Positions 23,500 through 34,748 of a stretch of 64,000 bases of DNA are shown piece by piece. Under the pieces are notes generated by a model. That model searched no databases, was not told the origin of the DNA, and saw nothing but the letters and a program-made list of their open reading frames with translations. Source of the DNA: Chaetoderma sp. LZ-2023a (taxonomy: Eukaryota > Mollusca > Caudofoveata > Chaetodermatida > Chaetodermatidae). Made by a program: the position numbers and the translations under genes. Each line of letters begins with the position of its first letter. Positions within the stretch are counted from its first letter, which is position 1. The stretch lies in assembly GCA_034401795.1 (NCBI GenBank), contig CM067373.1, positions 93,782,112 to 93,846,111 on the forward strand, given 5' to 3'.

Positions 23500-24401
23500 G
23501 CACCGTTAAGATACGTCGATACGCCCCTTTCTTTTTCTGCTTCAGAGAAACATCATATATACATTAGCCTTCACAACTGACCGTTAGTTCCACAACCCCG
23601 TTTTTGACAGATTTCACAATCTCTTCATCTATTGGGTTAGATTCCTTAACATAAAACCTGTAGGAACCCATCTTTGTTGATGCATTGCATCAAATTTAAT
23701 TTACTATCCAGACACAATATTGAGAATACACTTATCAGACATAAAATGTTCCCAGGTTGTTAACTTGATATTGATATTTCCTGCAAAGACATTAGGGGGA
23801 AAGGTCGTCTGTTGCTTCCTGGGCCATACTGTGCATGCGCCTTCTTCTTGCTGAACTGTTTCTGGAGAACAGTTCTCTATGGCTGTCCACGTTTCTGCCT
23901 CCCTAGTTCCCTCCAGGCAAATTCCCTCCATCATTTCTCGGCACCGTATCTATCCCTTATAACTAATATGGGCGAAACTGTTCCATTGATCTCGACTTCC
24001 AGATTTTCATACTGACTTTGCTCGCCTGCTCATATTGCGAATGTCTTCCAGTAGGCGGTAGCTTGTCACCCAACATGTAATGTAGGAAACGCAATCATAA
24101 GTGTTTGCAGAAAGTTAAATTTAAATTTAATTCTAGTTGAATAAATTCTTTCCTCCACTAATTGAGTTCGACATTTCCACGCAATCAAGCCAATAGCGTC
24201 CGTCGCTCGCTTCAACACGTCGCCCGAGTTCAAACGCTCGCCTGACCTCAATTCACGCGGGAGAGTATCCATGATCTGAACAATCAGGGTCAAACCACTT
24301 AAGATTGATGCTTGGATCCTCTCTAAAGTGCGGACTGCAGGATGAAGAGGCTTATAGCAAATTTCCACATTAACAAGAGTCTCATAATTATCTGTGTGCA
24401 A
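23500..24401 (-). pseudogene. Retrotransposon gag/RT remnant (DIRS- or gypsy-like)
   Basis: At 24066-24401 a frame resembles a capsid-type segment common in invertebrate retroelements (DVLKRATDAIGLI, QLVEERI). Then NINIKLTTWEHFMSDKCIL (about 23720-23800) resembles the GRL..F...W...TSD.W.L block before DIRS and gypsy RTs. DEEIVKSVKNGVVEL (about 23600) resembles the next L.KGVIE block. Stops separate them and the catalytic RT core is missing. Assignment rests on motif spacing only. Confidence 0.4.
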
Positions 24402-26220
24402 ATTTAATATCGCATTGTTTTCTCTTTGAGTTTAGACACTTTCCTTTTACCCTGTTTCACAATAATCCTTGAAAACATGTCGTAAGTTGGCGGTTCGGTA
24501 AACCTTTTGGCCGTAAACTACTCTATAATTTGTGGCACCAACATTGGTGCCACCCCCAGCCTAATATTATCCCGAACACGCTAGGACTGATCAATAGCAT
24601 TTGCATTGCGCCCACCCCACCCCCACCTGCCCGGGACGGGATCTCTCCAGGCTCGTATTACTAGCCATCATCGGGAAAATTCTTTGTAAGTAAGCCAACA
24701 AAAAATTCTAAATTATCTGTCATCTCGCAAAATGGCGTCACAATCCAGCATGATGGCCCTAACGAAGTGAACAAATGGAAATCACACATGATAACATCTC
24801 GCGAGGAAATCTTGACAACACACACTATTATCTCATTGCATACTTCGTTCAGAGGATTTCACAAAATTTTCTCAATTCAAACGAACTTAAACTAAGTAAA
24901 CGTTTAAAACTTTCGTGCATCAAACATCCTGATACAGGAGATTCCAGCAAAGCATTCCCTACCAGATGCTGACGTACTCTCATATTCGGCAGGCGCATTC
25001 TGATTGGTCGATAAAGTAATTGTTATACTACACATCATTTCATTTCAATTTCTATTCGTTCACCAGTCCAGTTAGTCAGTTGGTCACTTGGTCGGTCGGT
25101 CGTTCGCTAGGTCGATCAGTCAGTTGGTCAGTCGGCCATCGGACCAGCTAGTAGCCAGCCCGTCAGCCAGTCAGTCAGTCACAAAAACATGTTCCAGTTT
25201 GTAGTTCATGAGCCTTTCGTATGCAGTAATCAAACTTGGGGGAAATATTGCCCGTGGAGTCATGAATGGTCAAAAGGTCAAAGTCATAGCGACCGGATTA
25301 ATTTTATTATTTTGAAACTGTGTGTCTGAAAGACACATTTTCGGCACCGCTGGTTCTATTGGGGGTGCGTACGTGTGTACGTGCATGCATGTCTGTGTGA
25401 ATTCGTACCTGCATACAAGCGAGCAAGAAAGCAAGCGAGACTGTGCATGCAGACGTGCATGCATGCGTGTGTGCGTGCGTGAGTGTCTGTTGCGTACGTG
25501 CCTGCCTGCGTAGGTGCATGGGTGCGCATTCCCTCGACACCATAGCTCAGGTTCTACTGAAGGAATTTGGACCAAGTTTGGGTGGAAGGTTGCCATGCTT
25601 GGTCACGAAGAATTGTATTAATTTTGGCGTCATATGTCAAAGGCCAAGTGATCTAACCTCCAGATAACCGAAAGGGGCTGATGTGATGATTCAACTTCTA
25701 CTGGATGCAGTGGATGGAACATGGAGTGGAGGTTTCCCATTGGTAGGTGCAGGAAACCTCTTACCTTTGGAGGGCAAACAAACAATAGGTCAACCGTCAA
25801 GATCTTCTAAAATGGATGATGGCGTATGACCTGAGATTCCACAGAATATTTGTTTGTGGTTGCTCTCTACGAACTACATCAATGCTGACCTTTTTAATGT
25901 AACGGGTACCAAATATAGCCTACTGGATTCTCAAATCGAATTTAAGAAAATTACCTATGGGCATGTTCTCATTGTTACAGTGCATAGATCGTTATGATTT
26001 GCTAGAACCATGTCTTAGTATAGACAATTTATTATAATTACGCGACCGTGTCATAAGGAAATTGGAAACTTATAGCAATTGCATCAATATGATGTATGCA
26101 ACTCAATGTTAGCTGTTTCCACTAAAGAATGTGTATGGAAAAATCGGAGATGTATGTATGTATGTATGTATGATTACTGTATTCTGCGGCTGTAGTAGAA
26201 GGAACATCCTACAGCTGCAA
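24402..26220. other. No gene recognised; (GGTC/CAGT)-rich and (CATG)-rich stretches
   Basis: A degenerate GGTCAGTC-type repeat lies at 25065-25180 and TGCATG/GTGCG-rich sequence at 25365-25520. (GTAT)n is at 26152-26171. Short ORFs are not convincing. Confidence 0.5.
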
Positions 26221-28240
26221 TCAGGCCTTCTTCGCTTTTGCCCACTGTGTCTTGTCCTCAACCAAAATCCTTAGCTTCCTCAGGTCCATTCTTGACTTGA
26301 GTGTACCTAATCCTGATTTCTTGAGGTCACCTCGTAGCACGCTTAGCAGATTTATGCAATGACGTCCTCTCCTGGCTCTATATTTGCTGGCTCCGAGTAG
26401 GGCGAATTCCAAGGCTCTCTGTGCTAGTGTGTCTTCCTGCATCCTTAGCGCATGGCCAAACATGGACCATCTTTGCTGAGCGACTTTTACAGACAGCGGC
26501 GGCGTATTACACATCTTGTATAGTGCATCGTTGGAAATTATGCTCTCTGGCCATCGGTGTCCAGTGATGGTGCGTAGGTGTTTGCGGTGACAGGCGTCAA
26601 GTTTGTCTAGAGCTGCCTATGGAGCTGCCCAGCTGTTACAGTTATACGTCATCAAGGATACACAGGTTGCCTTGTATAAACGTAGTCTTTTTACCAAGGG
26701 TATCTTTGATCTACGAATCCATAGCTTTCAGAAAGACTGGAAGGCTATGTTCTCCACGACGCAGCGTGCAGCAATATCAGCAGTACTGCAAAGCAGTGAG
26801 GCCAGTATTTTACTTTTCCTCCATGGTTCTCCGCCATGAGATCGTCATTTTCTTTAGTTTCATTCTTTATAGATAGGTATATGTGAGTGAATTCTGTTTT
26901 GAATTCATTCTATTGGGAGAAGTTCGTCCAGCAATTTCTTTTCCTCGTCTCTGGAGTCCACATCGTCGGCACATTCCATCTCCAGTGGCATACCCAGTAT
27001 TGACACTGGTGGGGTGGGGGTGGGGGGGGGGGTCGGGTCGGGGATGGAGTGCGGTGAGGGTTGGGGGGTTGTGGCTGGGTGTGTGGTGGTTTGGTCTTGT
27101 GGAACTTTCCCACACGGATTTCAATGCAGCAGCAAGATGTCTCAAACTCTACAAACTTCACTGACTTGACTCGTTCTCTCAGATTGGTGTCTGCAAGCAA
27201 TAGACTCACTAGTCGTAGCTCATCTTCATTTCAACTGGCCTAGCGTAGTACATCTAGGATCTTTGAGCATTTAATTGTGTCGAATGGTCGTGACATATCA
27301 ATGCCAATTTTGTGGAAATCCGTGTTTGGACATGCCTACCGAAACAAGCATGCGTTGAGCCCATACAATGTCTGCACAGCTGCGTCCACATTTGAAGCCA
27401 CTTTGAAATGATCCGGTGAAGTCATTGATCTTGTCACGGATGCGGCATAGAGAAACATTGGATAGGATTTTCCATATGCTGTTGAGTAGCACAATGGGAC
27501 GTAGATCGGCTGGGGGAGGAGCAGGTGGCTTCTTGGGCTTGGGTAGTGGGATATGGGTGCCTTGACCTACAGCGTCGATGGGAAGGTGGTGCATAAAAAG
27601 CTGAATTGATTAGATGCGTGATCGGTTTTGAGATAATGTCACCTGCATATTTGAATAGTTCATTGCTCGTGCCATCAGGTCCAGATGCACGTCCATTTTT
27701 CAGGGTTTTAAGTGCCTTCTCAACTTCTGGTGTTTTAATTGGTGTTAGTAATGGCATGGAGTCTCCTGCGAATGGATGCAAGGGCTCTTATCTTGGTCAG
27801 TTTACTGCTCCTTGAACCATGCTCGAATCGAAAATAAAAACATTTTGTGGCAGTCATACATGGCCACGATTTCATCTGATAGTAAGTCTGATTCTTGAAT
27901 ATCAAGATCTTTTAAGCGTTCGCTAATGTGGTGCAGAATGTTATTGTGCTCCCGACGTAGTTTGGTGAAGTCTTCACTTTGGCCACTTTGATAGATGCGC
28001 AGCTATAATGCTTTCTGCTCTGCTAACAGTTTTACTACTAGAGGGTCGTCAGTATACCTAGTTCGGTTGTTTTTAAAAACACCTATGGCATTCGTAGCTG
28101 ATGATTCCATAGATTTTTGTATTTTGGTTAGGGCTTCGGAGCTGACGTTATTACATGTGCCTATTTTAAAATTGCGTAGCAAATTACTTTTACTACAAGT
28201 TTCTAATATTACCCTGGTCTATTCAGTTTGTTAAAATTTA
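26221..28240 (-). mobile_element. Non-LTR retrotransposon ORF2 remnant (RTE-like features)
   Basis: Read from 28240 down: linker (RTRYTDDPLVVKLLAEQKAL, about 28060), RT start (KNGRASGPDGTSNELFKYA, about 27690), fingers (DLRPIVLLNSIWKILSNV, about 27490; SGFKCGRSC), then degraded RT, then a C-terminal block (RWSMFGHALRMQEDT and RARRGRHCINLL, 26320-26500). Frameshifts separate these and a GGGT/GGTG-rich stretch at 26995-27080 interrupts the middle. No YADD box is readable. Clade is uncertain. Confidence 0.65.
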
Positions 28241-31045
28241 GTATTAAAATGCCGATAGGATTAGATTGCTCAAATAAAGGACTGAAATTGATTAAGTAAC
28301 TGTTAGTTTTAATTGTATAGGTTTTATATTATTATATTCTTTTCTTATTATTAATTTATGTAATTGTAACCCACTACAGGATGACAAGCAGTCATTCTAC
28401 GTAACTTCTAAATAAGGGGGCGGGTATGAATTTTGATGGCATATATCGGGTCCGTGTTTAGTTTGTCCCATTCACGCCACAACTTCTAAAGAAGTTACAG
28501 TGTGAAATATATATACATCTGCGCCATCCCGACGAATTGGCTGGGTCTGTTTAGATCTTGGATAGTACATCATATGTTTGTTTTTATTATTATATTTTTA
28601 ATCTTCCTTAAGAAAGACTGGTATTACAGGGACGGCGAGAACCGTTCGTGTGGCTCTCAAAAAGAGCCACACTTTTAATTAAGTACGTTGGAGCCTGGAC
28701 ATCTTTGACGCAGGAAATAATTACCCACCGCTGAAAGAAGGCGTCCTCGCGAACTATTGTTTAGCCGTTAAATCGCATGCTCATACAGAAAAAAGTACGC
28801 ACCACACATAAAAAATAAAATAGAAACAGCCAGGGCCTAAGAACCCTGGGTAAAAAAAATGAAAATGTATGCCAACCCAGCCCGCCTCTTTGCACGCCTA
28901 TGTGCCTATCTCTTATAAACACATGCCTCACGCATCACTCTATCCTCTCGGCTACACGTTAACCTGAGAAGTCTATAATTCTCACCTAGTTTTCACCCTA
29001 CGGCGTGTGATCCACTTTGGCGATATTGCTCGCCCCGTTCTGCCAAGCCAGGGGGTGGTGTAGCACGGCTTGCTCAGTCGGGTATGAACCGGCCTGGGTT
29101 AGCCGGGTATGGAGAAGCCCACTCTGAGATGCTCTACCCTCACCTCCGTCGGTTTTATAGGTCAGCGTGTATAGCCACAGAAAAGAGAGCTCAGAATAAG
29201 AGTGCACCAATAAGAGATAGCCTACCCACGCTGTGCAGAGAGTGTGGGGAATGACATTCTCAGTATGTATATAGTTGCCTGTACGTCAAGAATCCTTAAT
29301 ACTTTGCCCTTTTCATCCATCCTGGGCTGAATCATCACCGGGATTCGTTGGGAAAAACAAATCCATTTACGGAAATGAAATGGGTCCAGGAATGGCAGAG
29401 ATATCAGTGAATACAGGTTCGGGCTTTTTAATTCTTCTAAGTTGGTGTAGATCGCCATGGCGCGCTTGCTGGTAGGGTAATGGTAGCGTGGCGTCACAAA
29501 CATGTGTTCGCCTCATGCATCCCCTCCACGAAGTGCATGATGATTGGTTCGCTCTGCTATAGTGACTGGTCACCATAAAGTATATAAAGAGTCGCACCGG
29601 CAGTATTCCTCAGTCGGGACGGTGTGGCTGCCTGGTATGGAAGACATTGCCTATAGTCTTACTATGCAGAGCTCGCTGTAAGCAACCTACTGTACACCAG
29701 CATATACCAGCATCTGAAGCTGAAGCCTTACTCCACATACGGCGCCGACTATTTTCTGTAACCGCTCTTCAGGGGTTAATAAAACAACTTAAAAGCAGGT
29801 CGCCCAAGCACACTTGTGGAGAACATTGGCGCTGCCAATATCTATGGAGATGCATTCCTTAGAAGGTCGTCGGGACCTGTTAGCGGCGCGGTTCTTTTTG
29901 GTCGATATCATCCAAACCAGTATGTGAAACGATTGGTCAGCTCTGATATCTCGCCAAATCTTCCGCACCACGCCAAAAAGTGGTGACTAGAAACGTGCAC
30001 GTATCCAATGCTCTCTTCAATGTTTGATTAACTGCTCTTTCTGGGAACATTGCTTTTGGCGCCGCTACTGAGCTAAGAGGCGCTGATCGTCTTGTGCAGT
30101 GACTATTATAAAACCAGCCTCTTCATCAATAGAGGCCACTTCACTTCCGCACCACAGATTCTGTGTGCTTCATCCAGGAAATTCGACTGTATTAGAACTT
30201 TGTGTGATATTATTTGTAGCCAATGACTAGGAGGTGCCAACAACTACTGTGCAATAAACAGACATCGCGCTGATGTCGCCAACAACTGTGCTTTTGCAAC
30301 TACCGCGCAGATGACTAATAGGTGCCCTTTTTATTGTAACATAGTTATTTTCTTTTCTTTAAGCGCTGATTACTGGTAAGCGCAGTAGGTCAGCTATACC
30401 TCATTGTACTATATAGAATTGTAACACGTCTAGCGCCGTTAAAACACTTTTATTTTTCATTTGTTACGTTAAATAGTTATATATTTTTAAACTGCGCAAC
30501 GCTTAAACTTACACTATACTGTTTCAATAAATGCATCACCTATTTCTCTAAATACAGCAACACTTTTTCACTAGAGTCGTCTCTTGTGCCTGCACCAATA
30601 GACTCGAGATACGGCGCTTAATCCTAACAAGTATTAGCACAGATATTGTGTTAGCTTAAAGTAGTTAGGGACAACTGCTCAAATGAAGGCGTGCTATTTA
30701 TTGTAAAGCCCCTTTCCCGGCTTTGCTGCCATTATATAGTAACCCGTGTTTCCATACTTGGCCACTAATTTTACGGCTTTCTAAACTACTTCTAGAGCAG
30801 CTGTCTCTTTCTACGACTCTCTGGCCATCTGGCCAACTAATTGTTTACTAACTCTCTCTGCCTGTTTGGTTAAAGCCGACCGGAGAAATCACTGAGGTTT
30901 CTCGACAGTTAGAATCGAAAGGCCGATGTCTCTCACACTTTCCCTGTACCATCACCGGTACCTCTAGGACAGCTTTAAGACAAAGTAGGATTCACAGCGC
31001 AAACATTAATCATAGTAGGAACGGCCTAGCAATGAACCTCAGGGC
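28241..31045. other. Unassigned 2.8 kb with promoter-like blocks
   Basis: There is no credible coding region. Promoter-like features on the + strand include ATTGG at about 29544 and TATATAAAG at about 29581, with TCAGTC about 30 bp on; and CCAAT at about 30006 with TATAAAA at about 30110. AATAAA is at about 30528. PBS-like ACATTGGCGCTGCC follows at about 29823. This could be LTR sequence of a retroelement, but no paired repeat was found. Confidence 0.3.
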
Positions 31046-31448
31046 AATTCACCTTTCCAGAGTACCCAGCCATCATATGACGTCATAATGAACTGCGTGG
31101 CGTGTACAATGATATCATAATGAATGACGTCATGAATGACGTCGATAAGTACGTCACGAACGCATATTTGATGACGGTCTATGGGCTGTTGTACAAATCG
31201 TTTGCTTTTACTATTTAATAAATATTCTGTTGAATATTTTGAAACTAATTTGACTGTGCGCTGTTGCTGCCTATGGCAGCAACAGCACCCAGTCTAATTA
31301 GTTACAAAATATTCAACAGCTTCCCTGTATAGTTTTCAGGAAATTGATAGCTAGGGCATTCGGGGATCGATCAATCCAAACACGGCGAGGTGTGGGTGGA
31401 GCTTAGCTAGTGATGGGCGGGGCATAGCTAAAAATGGAAATGTCCATT
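31046..31448 (+). repeat. Foldback MITE, best full-length copy
   Basis: Starts AATTCACCTTTCCAG and ends TGGAAATGTCCATT, an imperfect terminal inverted repeat. The left third has CRE motifs (TGACGTCATAATG at about 31079, TGACGTCATGAATGACGTC at about 31125). The hairpin spans 31227-31319: CTGTTGAATATTTTGAAAC, loop near CTATGG, complement ending TTCAACAG. The right third has GGGATCGATCAATCC and GGGTGGAGCTTAGCTAG. It has no ORF; it fits a nonautonomous DNA element. Confidence 0.85.
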
Positions 31449-31664
31449 ACATAAGGCCAAAGCAGCTAAACGTTAGCTCCAAGGGAACGAGTCTTATATG
31501 TTTTGTTCTCGACACGCAGCGCCAGCAAAAGACGCGGGACAACCAAAATAATGCAGCCCCGACTAAAACAGCGACTAGGACTAAAACAGCGACTAGTACG
31601 GAGATGACTGCACCGGATTCTGTTGAAGCTGGCTCACCGCCTCCACCTAAACCATCATGCATCC
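31447..31664 (-). CDS. Transmembrane exon of an unrecognised membrane protein
   Basis: Acceptor gtaatttttatatag precedes 31664. The frame encodes a Gly-rich linker (GLGGGGEPASTESG), about 24 hydrophobic residues rich in Val, Leu and Ala (AVISVLVAVLVLVAVLVGAA), then WLSRVFCWRCVSRTKH, a basic and Cys-rich juxtamembrane stretch. The stop at 31447-31449 lies at the edge of the foldback MITE, so the last residues may come from that insertion or a donor may lie before it. No partner exon was found upstream. It resembles the anchor at 778-945 in layout only. Confidence 0.45.
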
Positions 31665-32171
31665 CTATATAAAAATTACATATAATTTAACACCCTTTTG
31701 GCATTGTTCTAGATAAGGAGCATGGTCTTGATCGTTTCGCCTCCTCCGCTTCAGCGTGGTAGGCATTTTCCTGTGACGGATGCCCGTGCAGCAAAACCAA
31801 TTTATTGGTCCACTTGAGGCATTAGTTTATAGTAAACTAGTTAGCCACGCTAGGACGTCGCCTTTACAGGAGTACCTTCCATGTATATAAGGATAGGTTA
31901 GGTATCTTTGGCGAGATACAAAACAGACGGCGCCAGCACGTCACTCTCAATATGTATCGTAGGAAACGAATTACTTTGTTAAACGTTGCGCATACATTTT
32001 TGCAAGAAGCCAGCTATCGACTCGCTGGTCTAAAAATATCCTGAAATACCTCAAATTCTATAACTTATAATGCATAGACACATTGGTTACACGAATAGCC
32101 GAGATGACATGGTTGTGTTCGCTGTTGGCGGAAATGATCGGCTGGGCACACTGGAATGTGACGTTCTACCA

Positions 32172-32341
32172 GCCCTAGAGGTCAGTCTTTGTGGTCACCG
32201 GTTGCCCACAGTCTCCCTTCTACATCCTCGAGGCAAGCTAACCAGCATCGTCGGGCCGGGGAGTACCATGAGTATGAGTCAGTGTCCGAGGAAGAATTGG
32301 CAGAGCAGCGCGGCGCCGGAGCTACAGTCCGTACACTATAG
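32172..32341 (+). CDS. Candidate terminal exon, Ser-rich tail with acidic end
   Basis: After an acceptor-like gttctaccag at about 32171 a frame runs to TAG at 32339-32341. It is Ser/Pro-rich and ends with GEYHEYESVSEEELAEQRG, a plausible cytoplasmic tail. A larger + frame over the same bases looks less protein-like. There is no other support. Confidence 0.2.
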
Positions 32342-32347
32342 AAATGT

Positions 32348-34332
32348 AGGGGAGATGGGGGCACGTTGCGCCAAAAAATTGTACTGCAATATAACTTCCC
32401 CTTTAATACAATATATTAATTTGTTTTATGCTCACAGCAAGGGCTATATATGTATTCTATGAAATTACTCAGGAAGAATTCTACCGCTCATCCAAAATAA
32501 AAAGTTACTGGTGGATTTATGATTGAGTGTTGTGTGTCACACTGTGCCCCGGGACCGGGGCACTTTGTGATAGAACCTGGGGCACATTGTGACATACTAC
32601 AAATAACTGTTTAAAGTAAAAAACAATTAAGGCATGTCGACAAAAACTCCTATTATAAGCAATATACATCTAAATGATTGAATCATAAAGGTAATATTAC
32701 TGTGTGGGGATTGCAGGACCATAGACAATGTTCCATAGGACAGATCTTGTTAGCACGAAACGAAGCTGGACGAAGTGTCAGAAAACGTTAAACCAATCTG
32801 CATTAAACCATATCAAAACGAAAATCACAAGAAACAACTAAGGAACAAACGTAGCATCGACGATGGCCAGTCAACGTGGTGGTCAGTAAAATGTCAATCT
32901 GAACCGCAGTTGTCACATACATAATATCTGGTGTCACGAAAATGTACACTCTTCATGAGCCCAATGATGACATTGCAAACACTGAACCCACTGTTAACCA
33001 GAGCGACTGTTCTCATAGCTCTCACAGCAGACAAGACATATGCTATCTTCTTCCTCATCTGAACTGGATTCATATTTCAACTTCTTTTTCCCTCTCTTTC
33101 CTTCTCCCTTACCCTTTTGCAGTTGCGGTTTAGCTTTCACAGTTTGATGTTTGGATGATTTGCCCTTGGTGTTCTGCCTCTGCACCCCGGGCAGCGATTG
33201 CCTCCTCTATTGCTGTTAATTCTGGTGTCTCTGTGAGCATACGTGTGCGCATCTTTCGTCCAGCATTTGGTCATTTACTGGCAGCTGCCTTTGGATAAGG
33301 AAGGGTCTCTTCTGGCGGTCGCAAAACTGATGGTGCATTAGGACTTCCAACGAGTGTGTGTTGTTGCTCCAATGCATTGACCTTGCTTCTAGATGGATCG
33401 GGACAAGGCAGTGTCGATTCCAAGTTAGATGGTGAAGTGGGAACTGGAGTGCATTGGTCCGTCGCTTCATTTGCTGTGCTGGTTAATGGACTAAATACAG
33501 ATATAAGCATTGCTGATTCTGGAATTGACGAAACAATGCCAGATGACGCATTCGCTTTACTTGTTGAGGCGGGGTCAGTCGGTATAGTTGCAATTGGAGT
33601 AGTAGTATTGGTTGCGTGATGATTCTCCTGATAGTGGTGTGAGAGGAAGGTGGTCAGATGTTTGTTTATCACTGATTATGGGTTCTAAGATTGTATCGTC
33701 ATGTGCATCAGGATTGGGTCGATCTGTTGCATACGCTGAGAGAAGTTTCCTCTTCTCCAAACACATCACGATTAAACGGCATGATGCCAATAGCAGAAAA
33801 CCGTGGCTGGATATTCTTAGGTGTAAACGCCAACGGATATGCTACTCCTACTACACCGGCAATATCATAGATATTTTTCTTCAATAACTAAGCTTCTCCT
33901 ATGATCCGCTTGATAAAACTACATATACCTGTTAATTTTGAAACTTGAAAGAAGCCTCATCTGTTTGTGTTTTGCGTAGGATCTATCCGTCTATCCGTTT
34001 TTTCATCCTTCAACCCGCTCATCCTACATACATGTGAAGTTCTATGCATATTTCGTTTTTCCTTTGAGAACATACGATCTACCAGGAAACTATTGATGAC
34101 GCTTGCAAGGAAGGTCTACTTTGCGGTTACATGTTCGTCAGTCACTCCGTCCACTCATCCTACCGAAAATGTGAAAATCCATGAAAATTTCGACTTTCTC
34201 TTCGACAGCATAAGTTTTACTGTGAGCTTAATGATAAGACTTCAGCGATATGTTGATTATGAACCTTGGAAAAAGCCTCTTATTTTTTGGTTATAATTTC
34301 ATTAATTTGTGTCGCATTTGCCCCAAACTTCA
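32348..34332 (-). mobile_element. pogo/Tigger-like DNA transposon remnant
   Basis: The left end has GGGGGCACGTTGCGCC (about 32356); the right end, read inward, has GGGGCAAATGCGACAC (about 34311-34327), an imperfect inverted repeat. Inside is the C-terminal part of a DDE_1 transposase on the - strand (33000-33890). Extra inverted copies of GGGGCACWTTGTGAYA lie at 32540-32596. The N-terminal DNA-binding and catalytic part is absent. Confidence 0.6.
33000..33890 (-). pseudogene. pogo-type transposase C-terminal fragment with PHD-like finger
   Basis: Read from 33890: IYDIAGVVGVAYP, then FSAIGIMPFNRDVF, then YATDRPNPD, the post-catalytic signature of pogo-like transposases (F..TGI.PFN...F, TDRP). 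A long Ser/Thr/Pro linker follows (33271-33672), then a Lys-rich stretch, SSSDEEED, and a zinc-binding C-terminus starting CLVCCES with WVQCLQCHHWAH in the next frame (about 33000-33060). The frame breaks at least twice. The catalytic DDE region is not present. Confidence 0.65.
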
Positions 34333-34435
34333 TTAGTGTGTACATTCTGCCATTATGGCTCATAATTGTATAGAAAGACACAGAGTTATGCATTGATACA
34401 TGGAAATTTCAATTTCCCTTTCTCCGAGATCTAAC

Positions 34436-34590
34436 AATACTCACCATTCTATTACTTCTGATATACAGCTGGGCCTGACAGCTGGCTCTAGGACTATAGA
34501 CTTAGAAAGCCTTACCGACTCATGGAACCGGGTACTCGGCTCCCAACTGCCGAGTACCCGTCTACCATGAAGCTCATATTGTTTGCATAG
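34436..34590. repeat. DIRS inverted terminal repeat, 3' side
   Basis: AATACTCACCATTCTATTAC through to TGAAGCTCATATTGTTTGCA. It matches the reverse complement of 41265-41420 with few differences. Each copy contains its own small inverted repeat (CGGGTACTCGGC and GCCGAGTACCCG, 34532-34561). Confidence 0.85.
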
Positions 34591-34645
34591 CCACCAAACA
34601 AGAGAAACCCATGGCTTGCCTCCGTGGGGCTGGGAGGCTGGGTCC

Positions 34646-34748
34646 GTAATAGAATGGTGAGTATTGTTAGATCTCGGAGAAAGGGAAATTGGAATTTCCT
34701 TCATTCTCCTTCGATCAATACTCACCATTCTATTACTTCTGATATACA
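34646..34748. repeat. DIRS internal complementary region
   Basis: Its first half (GTATTGTTAGATCTCGGAGA, from 34660) is the reverse complement of the element's outer end at 34411-34440. Its second half (TTCTCCTTCGATCAATACTC, from 34705) is the reverse complement of the other outer end at 41414-41433. In DIRS-1 models this region templates the joining of the two ends into a circle. Confidence 0.8.

Noticed and set aside
25270..25667. Cys/His-rich ORFs on both strands as a secreted peptide gene
   Set aside because: They translate GTGC/CATG-rich simple sequence; no signal peptide or splice sites support them.
26867..27243. Pro/His- and Gly/Trp-rich ORFs on both strands
   Set aside because: Low-complexity GGGT/GGTG sequence interrupting a decayed LINE.
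28650..28676. Histone-type 3' stem-loop (GTGGCTCTTTTTGAGAGCCAC on the - strand)
   Set aside because: The stem is good but the loop has five bases rather than four, no purine-rich downstream element follows, and no histone ORF lies upstream on either strand.
28990..29160. tRNA- or snRNA-like GC-rich block with GGTTCATACCC on the - strand
   Set aside because: Box B-like only; no acceptor or anticodon stem could be folded, and it does not match U1, U2 or 5S patterns I know.
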